64,000 bases of DNA. Source: Isosphaeraceae bacterium (GTDB lineage Bacteria > Planctomycetota > Planctomycetia > Isosphaerales > Isosphaeraceae). Under the pieces are notes generated by a model that saw only the letters and a program-made list of their open reading frames with translations, did no database searches and was not told the origin of the DNA. The translations under genes were made by a program, and so were the position numbers. The stretch lies in NCBI GenBank assembly GCA_026004735.1, contig BPJS01000001.1:2046001-2110000 (forward strand), written 5' to 3'. Positions 33,259 to 43,701 of the stretch are shown here, piece by piece (within the stretch, counting starts at the first letter, position 1; every line of letters begins with the position of its first letter).

Positions 33259-33591
33259 ATGGCCAGTCAGCGTGATGATCCGGTGCTCAGCCATTCGCGG
33301 CGCGAGGCGGTCGTGATCGGGCTGACCTGGCTGGTGGCAACCGTGGTCACCTGCGGCCTGTCGTATGTGCTCGGTTACCAGCGGCCTGGACGTCCGCTGG
33401 GTCCGGAGGATGTCCGGCCGGTCTGGGGCATTCCGTTCTGGTTTCTAGTGGGGGTATTGGTCCCCTGGGCGACCTGTCTGGTCTGGACCTGGTACTTCGT
33501 CCTGAGGCACATGGCCGAGGACGATTTGGGTTCGGACCATGCGGCCGAGCTTGAAGGCGACATTCGTCGGGAGGCCGGCGGCGATGCCTGA
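33259..33591 (+). CDS. yhdT: YhdT-family (DUF997) small membrane protein
   Basis: A 110-residue protein with two membrane helices (about 16-38, VVIGLTWLVATVVTCGLSYV, and about 60-84, PFWFLVGVLVPWATCLVWTW). A charged cytoplasmic tail follows. Length, topology and position directly before a PanF-like symporter match YhdT, which in E. coli is encoded beside panF. The ATG at 33259 is preferred over an upstream TTG. Its stop overlaps the symporter start by eight bases. The role is probably as a helper subunit of the symporter, inferred from the conserved pairing. Confidence 0.8.
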   Translation: MASQRDDPVLSHSRREAVVIGLTWLVATVVTCGLSYVLGYQRPGRPLGPEDVRPVWGIPFWFLVGVLVPWATCLVWTWYFVLRHMAEDDLGSDHAAELEGDIRREAGGDA

Positions 33592-35287
33592 GGCCGTGCC
33601 GGCGATCGGTCCGCATCCGGCGACGGGGCTGGCGCTGATCGTCTTCACGCTGGTTTCGCTCGGCCTGGGGGTGCTGGCCAATCGGCTGGTCGCGGGGAAG
33701 GGAGGGTTTCTTCCCAAATACTTTTTGGGGAACCGCTCGCTGGGAGCGATTGCGGTCGCGTTGACGGCGGCCGTCATGAGCGGCGGGACGTTTATGGGCT
33801 TTCCGTCGCTGGTCTACACTCACGGCTGGGTCGTCGGGCTTTGGATCTGTTCCTACATGGTGGCGCCGCTGACGATCCTGGGCGTGATGGGCAAGCGGAT
33901 TGCGCAACTGGCCCGCCGCACTGGTGCGATCACGCTGCCGGACCTGCTTCGCGAACGGTTTGGCAGTCCGGCGCTGGCACTGGCAAGCAGTCTGCTGATC
34001 ATCGCTTTTCTGACGATCAATCTGATCCCGCAGTTCAAGGCTGGCGCGGGGATTGTCAAGGAGGTGCTTCCCGCCGGCAACTCCGGAACCGAGGTCGGCG
34101 GCATCGACACCGGGTATTTACTGGGTCTGGTGATCTTCACGGCGACGGTCGTCGGCTATACGACCTACGGGGGTTTTCTGGCGGCCGTCTGGACCGACGT
34201 CTTCCAGAGCCTGGTGATGCTGGCCGGCGTTCTGATCTTGCTGCCTCTTGCACTCGCAGCGGCCGGAGGCTTGGAGGCAGCGACCGAGGCCGGCATGGCG
34301 CAGGCCGGCACCAATTTCGCCTTCGGTCCAGGCGCAGGACGAGCCTTCCACCCCCTGGGGCTGGCCTTTTCGTTCTTCGTGATGTGGGCGATTAGCGGGA
34401 TGGGGCAGCCATCGACGATCGTACGGCTCATGGCCACCCGGGACGCCCGCACCTTACGTTATTCGATCCTCTATCTCACGATCTACAACGCGCTGATTTA
34501 CATCCCTCTGATCCTGATCTTTGTGGCAGCGCGGAGCATTCTTCCGGGGCTGGTCGAGGCGCGGCAGAGCGATCTGGTGATGCCTCGGCTCTGTCTGAAG
34601 CTGGCGCATCCGTATCTGGCGGGATTGATTCTGGCTGCGCCGTATGGGGCGGTCATGAGCACGGTAAGCGGGTTTTTGTTGATTGTCGCCTCGGGGCTGG
34701 TGCGGGATGTATACCAGCGGTTTCTCCGGCCCAGGGCCTCGGAGCGGGAGTTGCGGTGGGCTAGCTATGGTATGACGGCCGGGGTGGGTTTGCTGGTGAC
34801 GCTGGCGGCGATCCGACCGCCGGAGTATCTCCAGTTGCTGATAATTTTTGCGTCGAGCGGGTTGGCGTCGGCGTTTTTGGTGCCGGCCTTGATGTCATGT
34901 TTTTGGCGGCGGGCGACCGCAGCCGGGGCGTTGGCGGCGATGCTGGCTGGGGTCGCGACGACCGTGGGGCTGTATCTGGCCGGATATATTCTGGGGGTTC
35001 AGGGGATCGACCAGGGGATTGGGCCGCGGCCGAGTGCGCCGGCCTATGGGCCTTACTACTTGCTGGGGTTGGATCCGTGTGTGTGGGGTTTGGTGGTTTC
35101 GGCGGTGAGTGGGGTTGGGGTCAGTCTGGTGACCCGAGCGCCGGATGCGATGCGGATTGCCCGGCTCTTTGATCGTCCGATGCCGCCGGCACTGGTTCGG
35201 GCGGCGGGCGTTTGGCAGCCTGATGGGAGTTTGACCGATGGCGACACAGCCGAGCGATCGGGTTCGGATCGCCGTGGTTCAGAATGA
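33584..35287 (+). CDS. sodium:solute symporter, PanF-like
   Basis: A 567-residue SSS-family transporter with about 13 membrane helices. Typical features are FLGNRSLGAIAVALTAAVMSGGTFMGFPS near 45-73, the ITLPDLLRERFG loop, and GYTTYGGFLAAVWTDVFQS near 190. These are strongest for the pantothenate permease branch, and the preceding YhdT-like gene supports that. The substrate is not proven; related symporters carry proline, acetate or sugars. The ATG at 33584 overlaps the yhdT stop. The C-terminus overlaps the next start by 50 bases. Confidence 0.88.
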   Translation: MPEAVPAIGPHPATGLALIVFTLVSLGLGVLANRLVAGKGGFLPKYFLGNRSLGAIAVALTAAVMSGGTFMGFPSLVYTHGWVVGLWICSYMVAPLTILGVMGKRIAQLARRTGAITLPDLLRERFGSPALALASSLLIIAFLTINLIPQFKAGAGIVKEVLPAGNSGTEVGGIDTGYLLGLVIFTATVVGYTTYGGFLAAVWTDVFQSLVMLAGVLILLPLALAAAGGLEAATEAGMAQAGTNFAFGPGAGRAFHPLGLAFSFFVMWAISGMGQPSTIVRLMATRDARTLRYSILYLTIYNALIYIPLILIFVAARSILPGLVEARQSDLVMPRLCLKLAHPYLAGLILAAPYGAVMSTVSGFLLIVASGLVRDVYQRFLRPRASERELRWASYGMTAGVGLLVTLAAIRPPEYLQLLIIFASSGLASAFLVPALMSCFWRRATAAGALAAMLAGVATTVGLYLAGYILGVQGIDQGIGPRPSAPAYGPYYLLGLDPCVWGLVVSAVSGVGVSLVTRAPDAMRIARLFDRPMPPALVRAAGVWQPDGSLTDGDTAERSGSDRRGSE

Positions 35288-36098
35288 GCCTCGGCTGGGC
35301 GCGGTCGAAGCCAATCGTCGGCAGTTGCTCCAGGATCTAGAATCGGCGGCGGACGCCGGCGCGGATCTGGTTGTGTTGCCCGAGTGCAGTTTGTCGGGCT
35401 ATATGATTGAATCGCGAGAGCAGGCGTTGGGCTGGTCCGAGCCAGCGGATGGCCCAACGATACGGGCTGTCGAAGGGGTCTGCGGGCGGCGGGGGGTGGG
35501 GGCGATTTTTGGGTTTCTGCTGGCCGAAGGCAGCCGGCTGTTCAATGCGTGCGCGGTGGTCGCGCCCGGTGGTCTGAAGGCGTTGTATCGAAAGACCCAC
35601 CTGCCGGCGATGGGGGTCGATCGATTTGTGGACGCCGGGGATCGGCTGGCGGAGGTGGTCGAGCTGGTCGGGGTGCGGGTGGGGGTGCTGATCTGCTACG
35701 ACGGGGCGTTTCCCGAGCCGGCGAGGGTCCTGACTCTGGCCGGCGCCGAGCTGCTGGTGTTGCCGACCAACTGGCCGGCGGGAGCGGAGCCCCTGGCCGA
35801 TCATATGATGGCCTGCCGCGCGATGGAAAATGTTGTGTACACCGTCGCCGCCAGCCGGGTGGGGAGCGAGGCGGGCACCCGGTATATCGGCGGTTCTGCG
35901 GTCTACGACCCCTATGGACGGACGTTGACCCGCGGCGACGATTCGACGCCGATGCGGCTCCAGGCCACGATCGAGCCGGCGCTGGCGCGGACCAAGCGGA
36001 TCGTCCGGACCTCAGGGACGATCGATCGGATCGCCGACCGCCGGCCCGAGCTGTACGGCCCATTGGTCGAACCAGTCAGCCACGCCAGCCGCCGTTGA
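35238..36098 (+). CDS. nitrilase-superfamily carbon-nitrogen hydrolase
   Basis: A 286-residue amidase with the Glu-Lys-Cys triad: Glu49 in VVLPECSLSGY, Lys119 in LYRKTHLP and Cys153 in VLICYDGAFPE. Such enzymes hydrolyse amides or N-carbamoyl compounds; the substrate is unknown. GGGAG lies eight bases before the ATG at 35238, inside the end of the symporter gene. The 50-base overlap seems real because the beta strand RIAVVQ needs the upstream residues. Adjacency to a PanF-like symporter hints at uptake plus hydrolysis of one compound. Its 3' end overlaps the convergent SDR gene by 23 bases. Confidence 0.9.
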   Translation: MATQPSDRVRIAVVQNEPRLGAVEANRRQLLQDLESAADAGADLVVLPECSLSGYMIESREQALGWSEPADGPTIRAVEGVCGRRGVGAIFGFLLAEGSRLFNACAVVAPGGLKALYRKTHLPAMGVDRFVDAGDRLAEVVELVGVRVGVLICYDGAFPEPARVLTLAGAELLVLPTNWPAGAEPLADHMMACRAMENVVYTVAASRVGSEAGTRYIGGSAVYDPYGRTLTRGDDSTPMRLQATIEPALARTKRIVRTSGTIDRIADRRPELYGPLVEPVSHASRR

Positions 36099-36843
36099 CC
36101 TCGAGGATCGAACCGGTCATATACGAGGCAAGGTCGGAGGCCAGGAACAGGACGACACGGGCCACCTCGTCGGGCCGGGCGAATCGACCGAGAGGAATCT
36201 GCTGGAGCATCCGCTGGCGGACCTCGGGTGCGATCTGCTCCATCATGGAGGTTTCGACGACGCCGGGGGCCACGGCGTTGACGCGGATGGCCCGCCGGGC
36301 GCACTCGCGGGCTAGCACCCGGGTCAGCGCGTGGACGCCGGCCTTGGCGGCCGCATAGTTGGCCTGACCGTGAAAGCCGGCGTCGGCGGCGATGCTGCCG
36401 AGGTTGATCACAACTCCGCCATCGGAGATCAGCGGTAGGGCGAATTTGCAGACGTGAAACACGCCGGTCAGGTTGACATTGAGCACGGCGTGCCAGTCGT
36501 CGAGAGTCATTCGGGCCAGCGAGCGATCGCGAAGAATCCCGGCGTTGTTGACGAGAATCTCGAGATGGCCGGGATGATCCGCGATCCGCTCCATCATCGC
36601 CTGGACTTCGCCGGCGTCGGCGACGTTGGCCGGCTCGACGCGGGCCGAACCGGGTCGCCCGCGATTCAGTTCGTCGGCCAACTGCCGGGCGGCCGCGGCC
36701 ATGGGTCCGTCGTCCGGGTCGGGGTGGTTGAGCAGGACGGAGGCCCCGGCGATGTGGAGATGGCGCGCAATCTCAGCCCCGATCCCTCGCGCGGCCCCCG
36801 TGATCAGGGCGGTCTTCCCCGTTAGATCGATGACCCAGCCCAT
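36076..36843 (-). CDS. SDR-family oxidoreductase, FabG-like
   Basis: A 255-residue short-chain dehydrogenase. It has the nucleotide motif TGAARGIG near the N-terminus, NNAG around position 95, the catalytic Ser in LGSIAAD and the Tyr/Lys pair in YAAAKAG. The C-terminus is SYMTGSILEVNGGW. A FabG-type 3-oxoacyl-ACP reductase is the nearest description, but the substrate is not determined. The ATG at 36843 has GAGGAA upstream and begins 11 bases after the KaiC-like ATPase gene, so the two form a leftward pair. It is convergent with the nitrilase gene. Confidence 0.9.
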   Translation of the reverse strand: MGWVIDLTGKTALITGAARGIGAEIARHLHIAGASVLLNHPDPDDGPMAAAARQLADELNRGRPGSARVEPANVADAGEVQAMMERIADHPGHLEILVNNAGILRDRSLARMTLDDWHAVLNVNLTGVFHVCKFALPLISDGGVVINLGSIAADAGFHGQANYAAAKAGVHALTRVLARECARRAIRVNAVAPGVVETSMMEQIAPEVRQRMLQQIPLGRFARPDEVARVVLFLASDLASYMTGSILEVNGGWRG

Positions 36844-36854
36844 CGTTTGGTTCC

Positions 36855-37775
36855 TCAGTCCCGGAGATGAAACACCGGCCCGGAATGGGTCAGGGTGTAA
36901 GGGAGCGGTTCCTCGCTGCAAGCGCTGCCGCGATGCTTGAGCACAACCAGAGCACGACCGAGGGCGCCGTCGTCCCGCCGGGTCCGCCCCATCAGGATGA
37001 CTGTGTTGGCCGTCGCCAGCAGATCGCCGCCCCCGAGCGGAGCCGCCAGGAGATCGTCGAGCATGGCGTGCGGCGAAGTATATAGGACCAGCGCCCCGAT
37101 CCGCCGCGGGTCGTAGGGATGGGCGGCGACCCGCGGCTCCTGACTGCGATAGGCCTCTCGAAATACCTCGCGCGCGGCCCAGTCGTGATCCTGCCGAAGA
37201 ACACGCTCGTAGAGATAGTCAAAATAGTCAAATTGGGCGGATTCGGATGCGTTTCGCGTGGGTTCGAAGCCGTCGATGACGAAGCGGCGGACGCCGCGGA
37301 CGGAGTGTCCGTAGCAGAATGCGGCGGTTTGGCGGAGGACGCGTGCCAGGTCGCGTTGCCAGGAGAGCCAGGCGTCGGGGTCGAGGTCGGGGCGGGTGGG
37401 GCGGCGACCGGATTTGGCGAAGGGCCGGTAGAGGGGAGGCAGGGGCTCGTGGAGATTCCAGAGTGCGTCCGCGTCGAGGGACCGGTCTGGGGGGTGGGAG
37501 TCCGGAGACCAGTCGCACTGGGATTGGGCGTAAAGTTCGTGGTTTTGGGAGTCGCCGCGGCTGGTGACGTCGATGATGGCTCCCGCTCGTCCCTCCTGGG
37601 CGCGGCCGTGAGCGGCCCAGCGCACGCCGAGTTGGGTCTTGCCCGCGCCGGTGGTGCCGGCGATGACGGTGAGAGTTCCGAGCAGCAGGCCGCCGCCTAG
37701 GTGGAGGTCGAGCGCACCGAGGCCAAACCGGAGACGCGGCAGGACGGCAGGATCCGGGCCGGTCGGACAGGACAT
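36855..37775 (-). CDS. KaiC-like RecA-superfamily ATPase
   Basis: A 306-residue single-domain P-loop protein. FGLGALDLHLGGGLLLGTLTVIAG leads into Walker A, GTTGAGKT (40-47), the usual KaiC/RadA/FlaH layout. FVIDGFEPT is the likely Walker B strand. The C-terminal RALVVLKHRGSAC and GPVF resemble the last strands of KaiC domains. KaiC has two such domains; this has one, as in archaeal FlaH. I chose the ATG at 37775; a GTG at 37817 is in frame. It lies upstream of an SDR gene and divergent from a Tad-type secretin gene. The function is unknown; a regulatory or pilus role is only suggested by position. Confidence 0.8.
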   Translation of the reverse strand: MSCPTGPDPAVLPRLRFGLGALDLHLGGGLLLGTLTVIAGTTGAGKTQLGVRWAAHGRAQEGRAGAIIDVTSRGDSQNHELYAQSQCDWSPDSHPPDRSLDADALWNLHEPLPPLYRPFAKSGRRPTRPDLDPDAWLSWQRDLARVLRQTAAFCYGHSVRGVRRFVIDGFEPTRNASESAQFDYFDYLYERVLRQDHDWAAREVFREAYRSQEPRVAAHPYDPRRIGALVLYTSPHAMLDDLLAAPLGGGDLLATANTVILMGRTRRDDGALGRALVVLKHRGSACSEEPLPYTLTHSGPVFHLRD

Positions 37776-38034
37776 CGTGGGATCTGGCTCCAATTCAACG
37801 AAGTTCCAGAGAGTCACCGGGACTACTCAGGCTAAGGCACCGAGGGCGGTCCGGAAAACGCCGTGGCGGCCTGGGAACAATCGGTCTTGTCAAAATGTGT
37901 CAAGTATCGGGCCAGAACGAGCCGAATCAGGGATGGAACAACCCGCATAACCGGCACGATCGGCGTGATCGTGGTCAAACTGCCCCCGAGCGGGCTTGGA
38001 CGGGGGCTGCGACGTGCCGAGAGGGGGTCACGGC

Positions 38035-39888
38035 GTGCTCATTCGGTCGACAAAGCGTTGGGGCTGGATAACTTGCGATCATCCCGGATGGATGATCGCG
38101 GTGGTGTTGGCCGGCTGGATCAGTGGGAGCGTCCAGGGGCAGGACACGGAATTGCCGGCACTGCCGCTGGAGGCCGCGTCGGCCGATCCGCCGGCGCCAT
38201 CTTCTGGGGGGCCACCGGTCCCGAGTCCGCCGGGCCGGGTCTTGCTGGAGGCACCGAGCGTCGCGGGCTTGGGCGAGGCGTTGCTCGAAGTGGCCGGGGA
38301 GGCAGCCGCTGAGGTTCACGTCGCCGTGGGCCGGTCGAAAATTTTCGAGGTCAAGCGGCCGCTGGAGCGGATTTTCCTAGCCAACCCGGCGATCGCCAAC
38401 GTCCGGTTTCTCGATCAGGAATCGGCCAGTCCGAAGCTGTTGGATATCTACGGTTTGTCGTTTGGCAATACGACCCTGACGCTCTGGGAAGAGAACGGGC
38501 CGGCAACGTCGATTCGGATCCGGGTTGGGATCGACACTAAGGATCTCGAAGGGCGCTTGGCGCGGGTGTTTCCGGGTGCCGATGTCCGGGTCAGCCAGAT
38601 TGGCTCCCAAGTGATCCTGGAGGGTCAGGTTCCGGATGCGAAGACGATGTCGGAGGTGCTCCAGATCGTCCAAGCCACGCTGGTGGGCGAGGCGGCCAGC
38701 ATTCCGCTCCAAAGCGGCCGGCAGGTGGCGCTGCGGCGCGACGAGGTGATTCGAGCGGGATTTCAGGTACCGGAAGGTGCGGAGGTCCAGGAGGGGGTCG
38801 TGGCTCCGCCGGCGGTTCAGCCGGCCGAACCAGCGATCACCCCGGAATTTCCGGACACGCAGCCGGTTGTCCCAGGTCCGGGGGCCGCGATTCCCAGCTC
38901 GGCCACACAGCGGACGACGTTTCTGACGGTCTCGCCCCGCGCAGGCGGCGGCTTGCTTCCTCCGGCCACGATTGTCAATCGCGTTCACGTGCCCGGACCA
39001 CGGCAGGTCTTGCTCAAGGTGAAAATCGCCGAGTTGAATCGCACGGCGCTGCGCGAATTTGGGGCCAATGCGCAGTGGATCGTGGGAGACAACGTGATCA
39101 ATTCGGTCGTGGGCGGGATCGGAGCGGCGCAGTCGCAATTGTTCGGGGTATTCGATTCGGGTCGCTTCACCGTCTTTTTGAACGCGCTGCGGAACAATCA
39201 GCTCGCGCGGATTCTGGCCGAGCCAAACCTGGTGGCGCTCGATGGCCAGCCAGCACGGTTCCTGGCCGGCGGGAGCTTTCCGTTTCCGGTACCTCAGGCC
39301 GGGATCAACGGGGCCAATGTGATCACGATCGAGTTTCGCGACTTTGGCGCCATCCTCCAGTTTATTCCTCATATCATTGCCGACGATACGATTCGACTGG
39401 ACGTCGAGCCGTCGTTCAGCGAGCTGAATTTCGGGGCTGGAACGTCAGTCAACGGTACGACCGTCCCCGGTATCAATCAGCGCAGCGCGCGGACTGTGGT
39501 CGAATTGCGTGAGGGTCAAACCCTGGCCATCGCCGGGCTGCTCTCGACCCGAACCAATGGATCGACCCAGCGGATCCCACTGATCGGGGACGCACCCGTG
39601 ATTGGGCCGCTTTTCAGTCGCAACCGGGTCGAGACGACCGAGACCGAGCTGGTCGTCCTGGTGACGCCCGAGCTAGTTGATGCGATGGAGCCCGAGCAAG
39701 TGCCTCCCGGACCAGGTGACTTGTATCTCGAGCCGAATGATGCGGAGTTTTTCATGTTGGGCCGGATCGAGGGGCGCACCGGCAAGCCGTTCCGTTCGAC
39801 GATCCATGAGCTGGATCCGTTTGGCATGATGCGGCATGTCCAGAGCGAGCAGAACTGGGTTGTCGGTCCCCATGGGTACGCGGACTAA
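38035..39888 (+). CDS. cpaC: Tad/Flp-type pilus secretin (CpaC/RcpA-like)
   Basis: A 617-residue exported protein. After a signal region it has the pilus-secretin N-terminal domain (about 95-190, VHVAVGRSKIFEVKRPLERI). A BON-like domain follows (about 190-225, VSQIGSQVILEGQVPDAKT), then a Pro-rich linker and the secretin pore (about 310-545). The pore region includes ILAEPNLVALDGQPARFLAG and LVVLVTPELVD. This order defines CpaC/RcpA secretins of tight-adherence pili. The GTG at 38035 is set by GAGGGGG seven bases ahead. It begins a three-gene operon with an exported CxxC protein and a TPR lipoprotein. Other tad genes (tadA, tadB, tadC, pilin) are not in the window. Confidence 0.9.
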   Translation: MLIRSTKRWGWITCDHPGWMIAVVLAGWISGSVQGQDTELPALPLEAASADPPAPSSGGPPVPSPPGRVLLEAPSVAGLGEALLEVAGEAAAEVHVAVGRSKIFEVKRPLERIFLANPAIANVRFLDQESASPKLLDIYGLSFGNTTLTLWEENGPATSIRIRVGIDTKDLEGRLARVFPGADVRVSQIGSQVILEGQVPDAKTMSEVLQIVQATLVGEAASIPLQSGRQVALRRDEVIRAGFQVPEGAEVQEGVVAPPAVQPAEPAITPEFPDTQPVVPGPGAAIPSSATQRTTFLTVSPRAGGGLLPPATIVNRVHVPGPRQVLLKVKIAELNRTALREFGANAQWIVGDNVINSVVGGIGAAQSQLFGVFDSGRFTVFLNALRNNQLARILAEPNLVALDGQPARFLAGGSFPFPVPQAGINGANVITIEFRDFGAILQFIPHIIADDTIRLDVEPSFSELNFGAGTSVNGTTVPGINQRSARTVVELREGQTLAIAGLLSTRTNGSTQRIPLIGDAPVIGPLFSRNRVETTETELVVLVTPELVDAMEPEQVPPGPGDLYLEPNDAEFFMLGRIEGRTGKPFRSTIHELDPFGMMRHVQSEQNWVVGPHGYAD

Positions 39889-39939
39889 GGCGCGAGCGGA
39901 ACGCGCTGGGTCAAGCCCGTCGTGGGCAGGAGCGATGCG

Positions 39940-40689
39940 ATGTCCGGGAGACGAGCCGTGCGGGCAACCCTTGGACCGGCGCTGGCGACGTTGAGCCTGT
40001 GGTCGAGCAGCCCGGCTCAGGAGCCGGATTTGCCGCCGCTGCCGGGCGGTCAGCCCTTGGGAATCGAGCTGTTGGATCCGGAGGGACTGGCCGGGCCGAT
40101 GCCGATCGGAGCCACGACGCCAGACCCGACGGCGGGCATGGTTCCGGCACCCGCCACTGGTTTCGGTTGCAGCCGGTGCGGAAAGATCCATCGCCTCGGA
40201 CATCGGATCGGTTCCTGCTTGCAAGAGCACGTGATCGGCTATCCGGAGTATTTTCAGGAGCCGGCCCTGGGGCGGGCGTTGTACAACATCATGGGACGCC
40301 AGGTTGCCAAGGGCGAGGTGCATACCTTCACGCTCTACCGCAGTGACTTCGTGGCGGGAACAGCCCAGTTGTCGCCCCACGGAGCTCGGCGGCTGAGCTA
40401 CTTGGCGTCGCGGCTGGAACGGTGGGCGGGTCCGGTGGTCATCGAATGGACGCCCGAGGAGCCGTTGCTCGGGCAGGCGCGTCGGGAGGCGGTCGCCGGT
40501 CTGCTCAGGGAGTCGGCACGGGGGATCGATCCGGAGCGGGTGGTGGTCGGTCCGGCGGCGTTTCGCGGCCTGACCGGGCCTGAGGCGGGCAACAACCACG
40601 ACGCGCTGACGTTCCGAAACTACACGGCGCCGCGGAGCTTCAGCGTCACGCCGACGAGCACCGCCGAGTTTGGAGGAGGCTCGCGATGA
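39940..40689 (+). CDS. exported CxxC protein with an OmpA-like C-terminal region, unknown function
   Basis: A 249-residue protein with a signal segment (about 1-25) and a Pro/Gly-rich stretch. A single CxxC (FGCSRCGKIHR, about 75-85) comes next. A region around 130-215 has the rhythm of OmpA-like peptidoglycan-binding domains (LYRSDFVAGTAQLSPHGARRL, then QARREAVAGLL), but the key OmpA residues are only partly present. AGGAG precedes the ATG at 39940. It lies between the CpaC-like secretin and the TPR lipoprotein genes, overlapping the latter by four bases. It may therefore anchor or cap the secretin in the periplasm, by inference. Confidence 0.7.
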   Translation: MSGRRAVRATLGPALATLSLWSSSPAQEPDLPPLPGGQPLGIELLDPEGLAGPMPIGATTPDPTAGMVPAPATGFGCSRCGKIHRLGHRIGSCLQEHVIGYPEYFQEPALGRALYNIMGRQVAKGEVHTFTLYRSDFVAGTAQLSPHGARRLSYLASRLERWAGPVVIEWTPEEPLLGQARREAVAGLLRESARGIDPERVVVGPAAFRGLTGPEAGNNHDALTFRNYTAPRSFSVTPTSTAEFGGGSR

Positions 40690-41492
40690 ATCGGCCGAGT
40701 CCACGTCTGAGGCTGGCGGTGGGGATTCTGGTCGGCGTGATGGCCAGCGGCTGTGTGTTGAAGCCGATACCGAGGCGAGCACGGACCCAGGAGGCGGTTT
40801 CGCTGGCATCCGATCACGCGGATCAGGCGGTCGAATCGCTCCGGCCCACGGCGAACCAGGAGCTTTTGATTCACCTGGACATGGCCCGGGCGCTGGAAGC
40901 GCAGGGACAGTCTGACAAGGCGCTCGCCGAGTATCAGCGAGCCGTTCAGAGATATCGGCCGTCGATGGTTCGCACGGGATCGCGCGAGCAACGGGCTACG
41001 CTCCATCGTCGGCTGGCCGCCGCCTACGACCGGCTGGGTCGATTCGACGAGGCGGCGTCGCACTACGCCGCGGCTCGCCGGCTCAATCCCCAGGATCCCA
41101 AGGTCTGGAACGATTGGGGCTATAGCGCCTACGTGCAGGGCCACTGGGACGACGCGGTGAAGCGGCTGCGCAAGGCGGTTCAGCTCGACCCGTCGGACTC
41201 GCGCGCCCAAACCAACCTGGGCCTCGCCCTGGCGGCTTCCGGCCAGACCGAACACGCCTGCGAGGTCCTCGCGCGGGCCCACGGTCCGGCAGCGGCCCGC
41301 GCCAATGTGGCCTACGTTCTGGCGGCTCAGGGCAAGACCGACGCGGCGCGGTCGATGTACCGTCAGGCCCTCGAGATCGACGCCCAGAATACCGTTGTCC
41401 GTCGAGCGTTGGCGACACTGGATCGCGCACCGACCCACGACGGCGCAGTCTCGCGTGTCAGCCTGAACCTCCCCAGTGACCAGGCCAAGTGA
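40686..41492 (+). CDS. TPR-repeat lipoprotein, TadD-like
   Basis: A 268-residue protein with a lipoprotein signal ending ASGC at about position 23. About four tetratricopeptide repeats follow, for example KALAEYQRAVQRYRP, AASHYAAARRLNPQDP, AVKRLRKAVQLDPSD and ARSMYRQALEIDAQN. TadD is a TPR lipoprotein of tight-adherence pili that helps secretin assembly. The same operon as a CpaC-like secretin makes this role likely. The start overlaps the previous stop (ATGA). Confidence 0.85.
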   Translation: MNRPSPRLRLAVGILVGVMASGCVLKPIPRRARTQEAVSLASDHADQAVESLRPTANQELLIHLDMARALEAQGQSDKALAEYQRAVQRYRPSMVRTGSREQRATLHRRLAAAYDRLGRFDEAASHYAAARRLNPQDPKVWNDWGYSAYVQGHWDDAVKRLRKAVQLDPSDSRAQTNLGLALAASGQTEHACEVLARAHGPAAARANVAYVLAAQGKTDAARSMYRQALEIDAQNTVVRRALATLDRAPTHDGAVSRVSLNLPSDQAK

Positions 41493-41537
41493 GAACCCCT
41501 GGCCTGCCACACCCCGCGTCGCCCGGCCGATCCTGGC

Positions 41538-41566
41538 TTGCCAGGCGGCTTGGCGACGATCATTAT
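41538..41566 (+). promoter_or_regulatory. promoter of the DUF1549/DUF1501 operon
   Basis: TTGCCA (41538-41543), a 17-base spacer and CATTAT (41561-41566), followed by an AT-rich stretch (TTTAACAATCTG). It lies about 60 bases before the ATG at 41626, and it is one of the better promoter matches in the window. Confidence 0.48.
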
Positions 41567-41625
41567 TTAACAATCTGTGAACAACGGCCCGAGCGATCTG
41601 GAATCTACGCGCGGAGGGCGCCGGG

Positions 41626-43671
<2,046 letters not shown>

Positions 43672-43701
43672 TAGCGGCTCGAGTCCGGAGCGTGGATTCC
43701 G

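Noticed and set aside
37255-37275. GGTTCGAAGCC, resembling the T-arm of a tRNA
   Set aside because: It lies inside the KaiC-like coding region and no acceptor or anticodon arms can be built around it.
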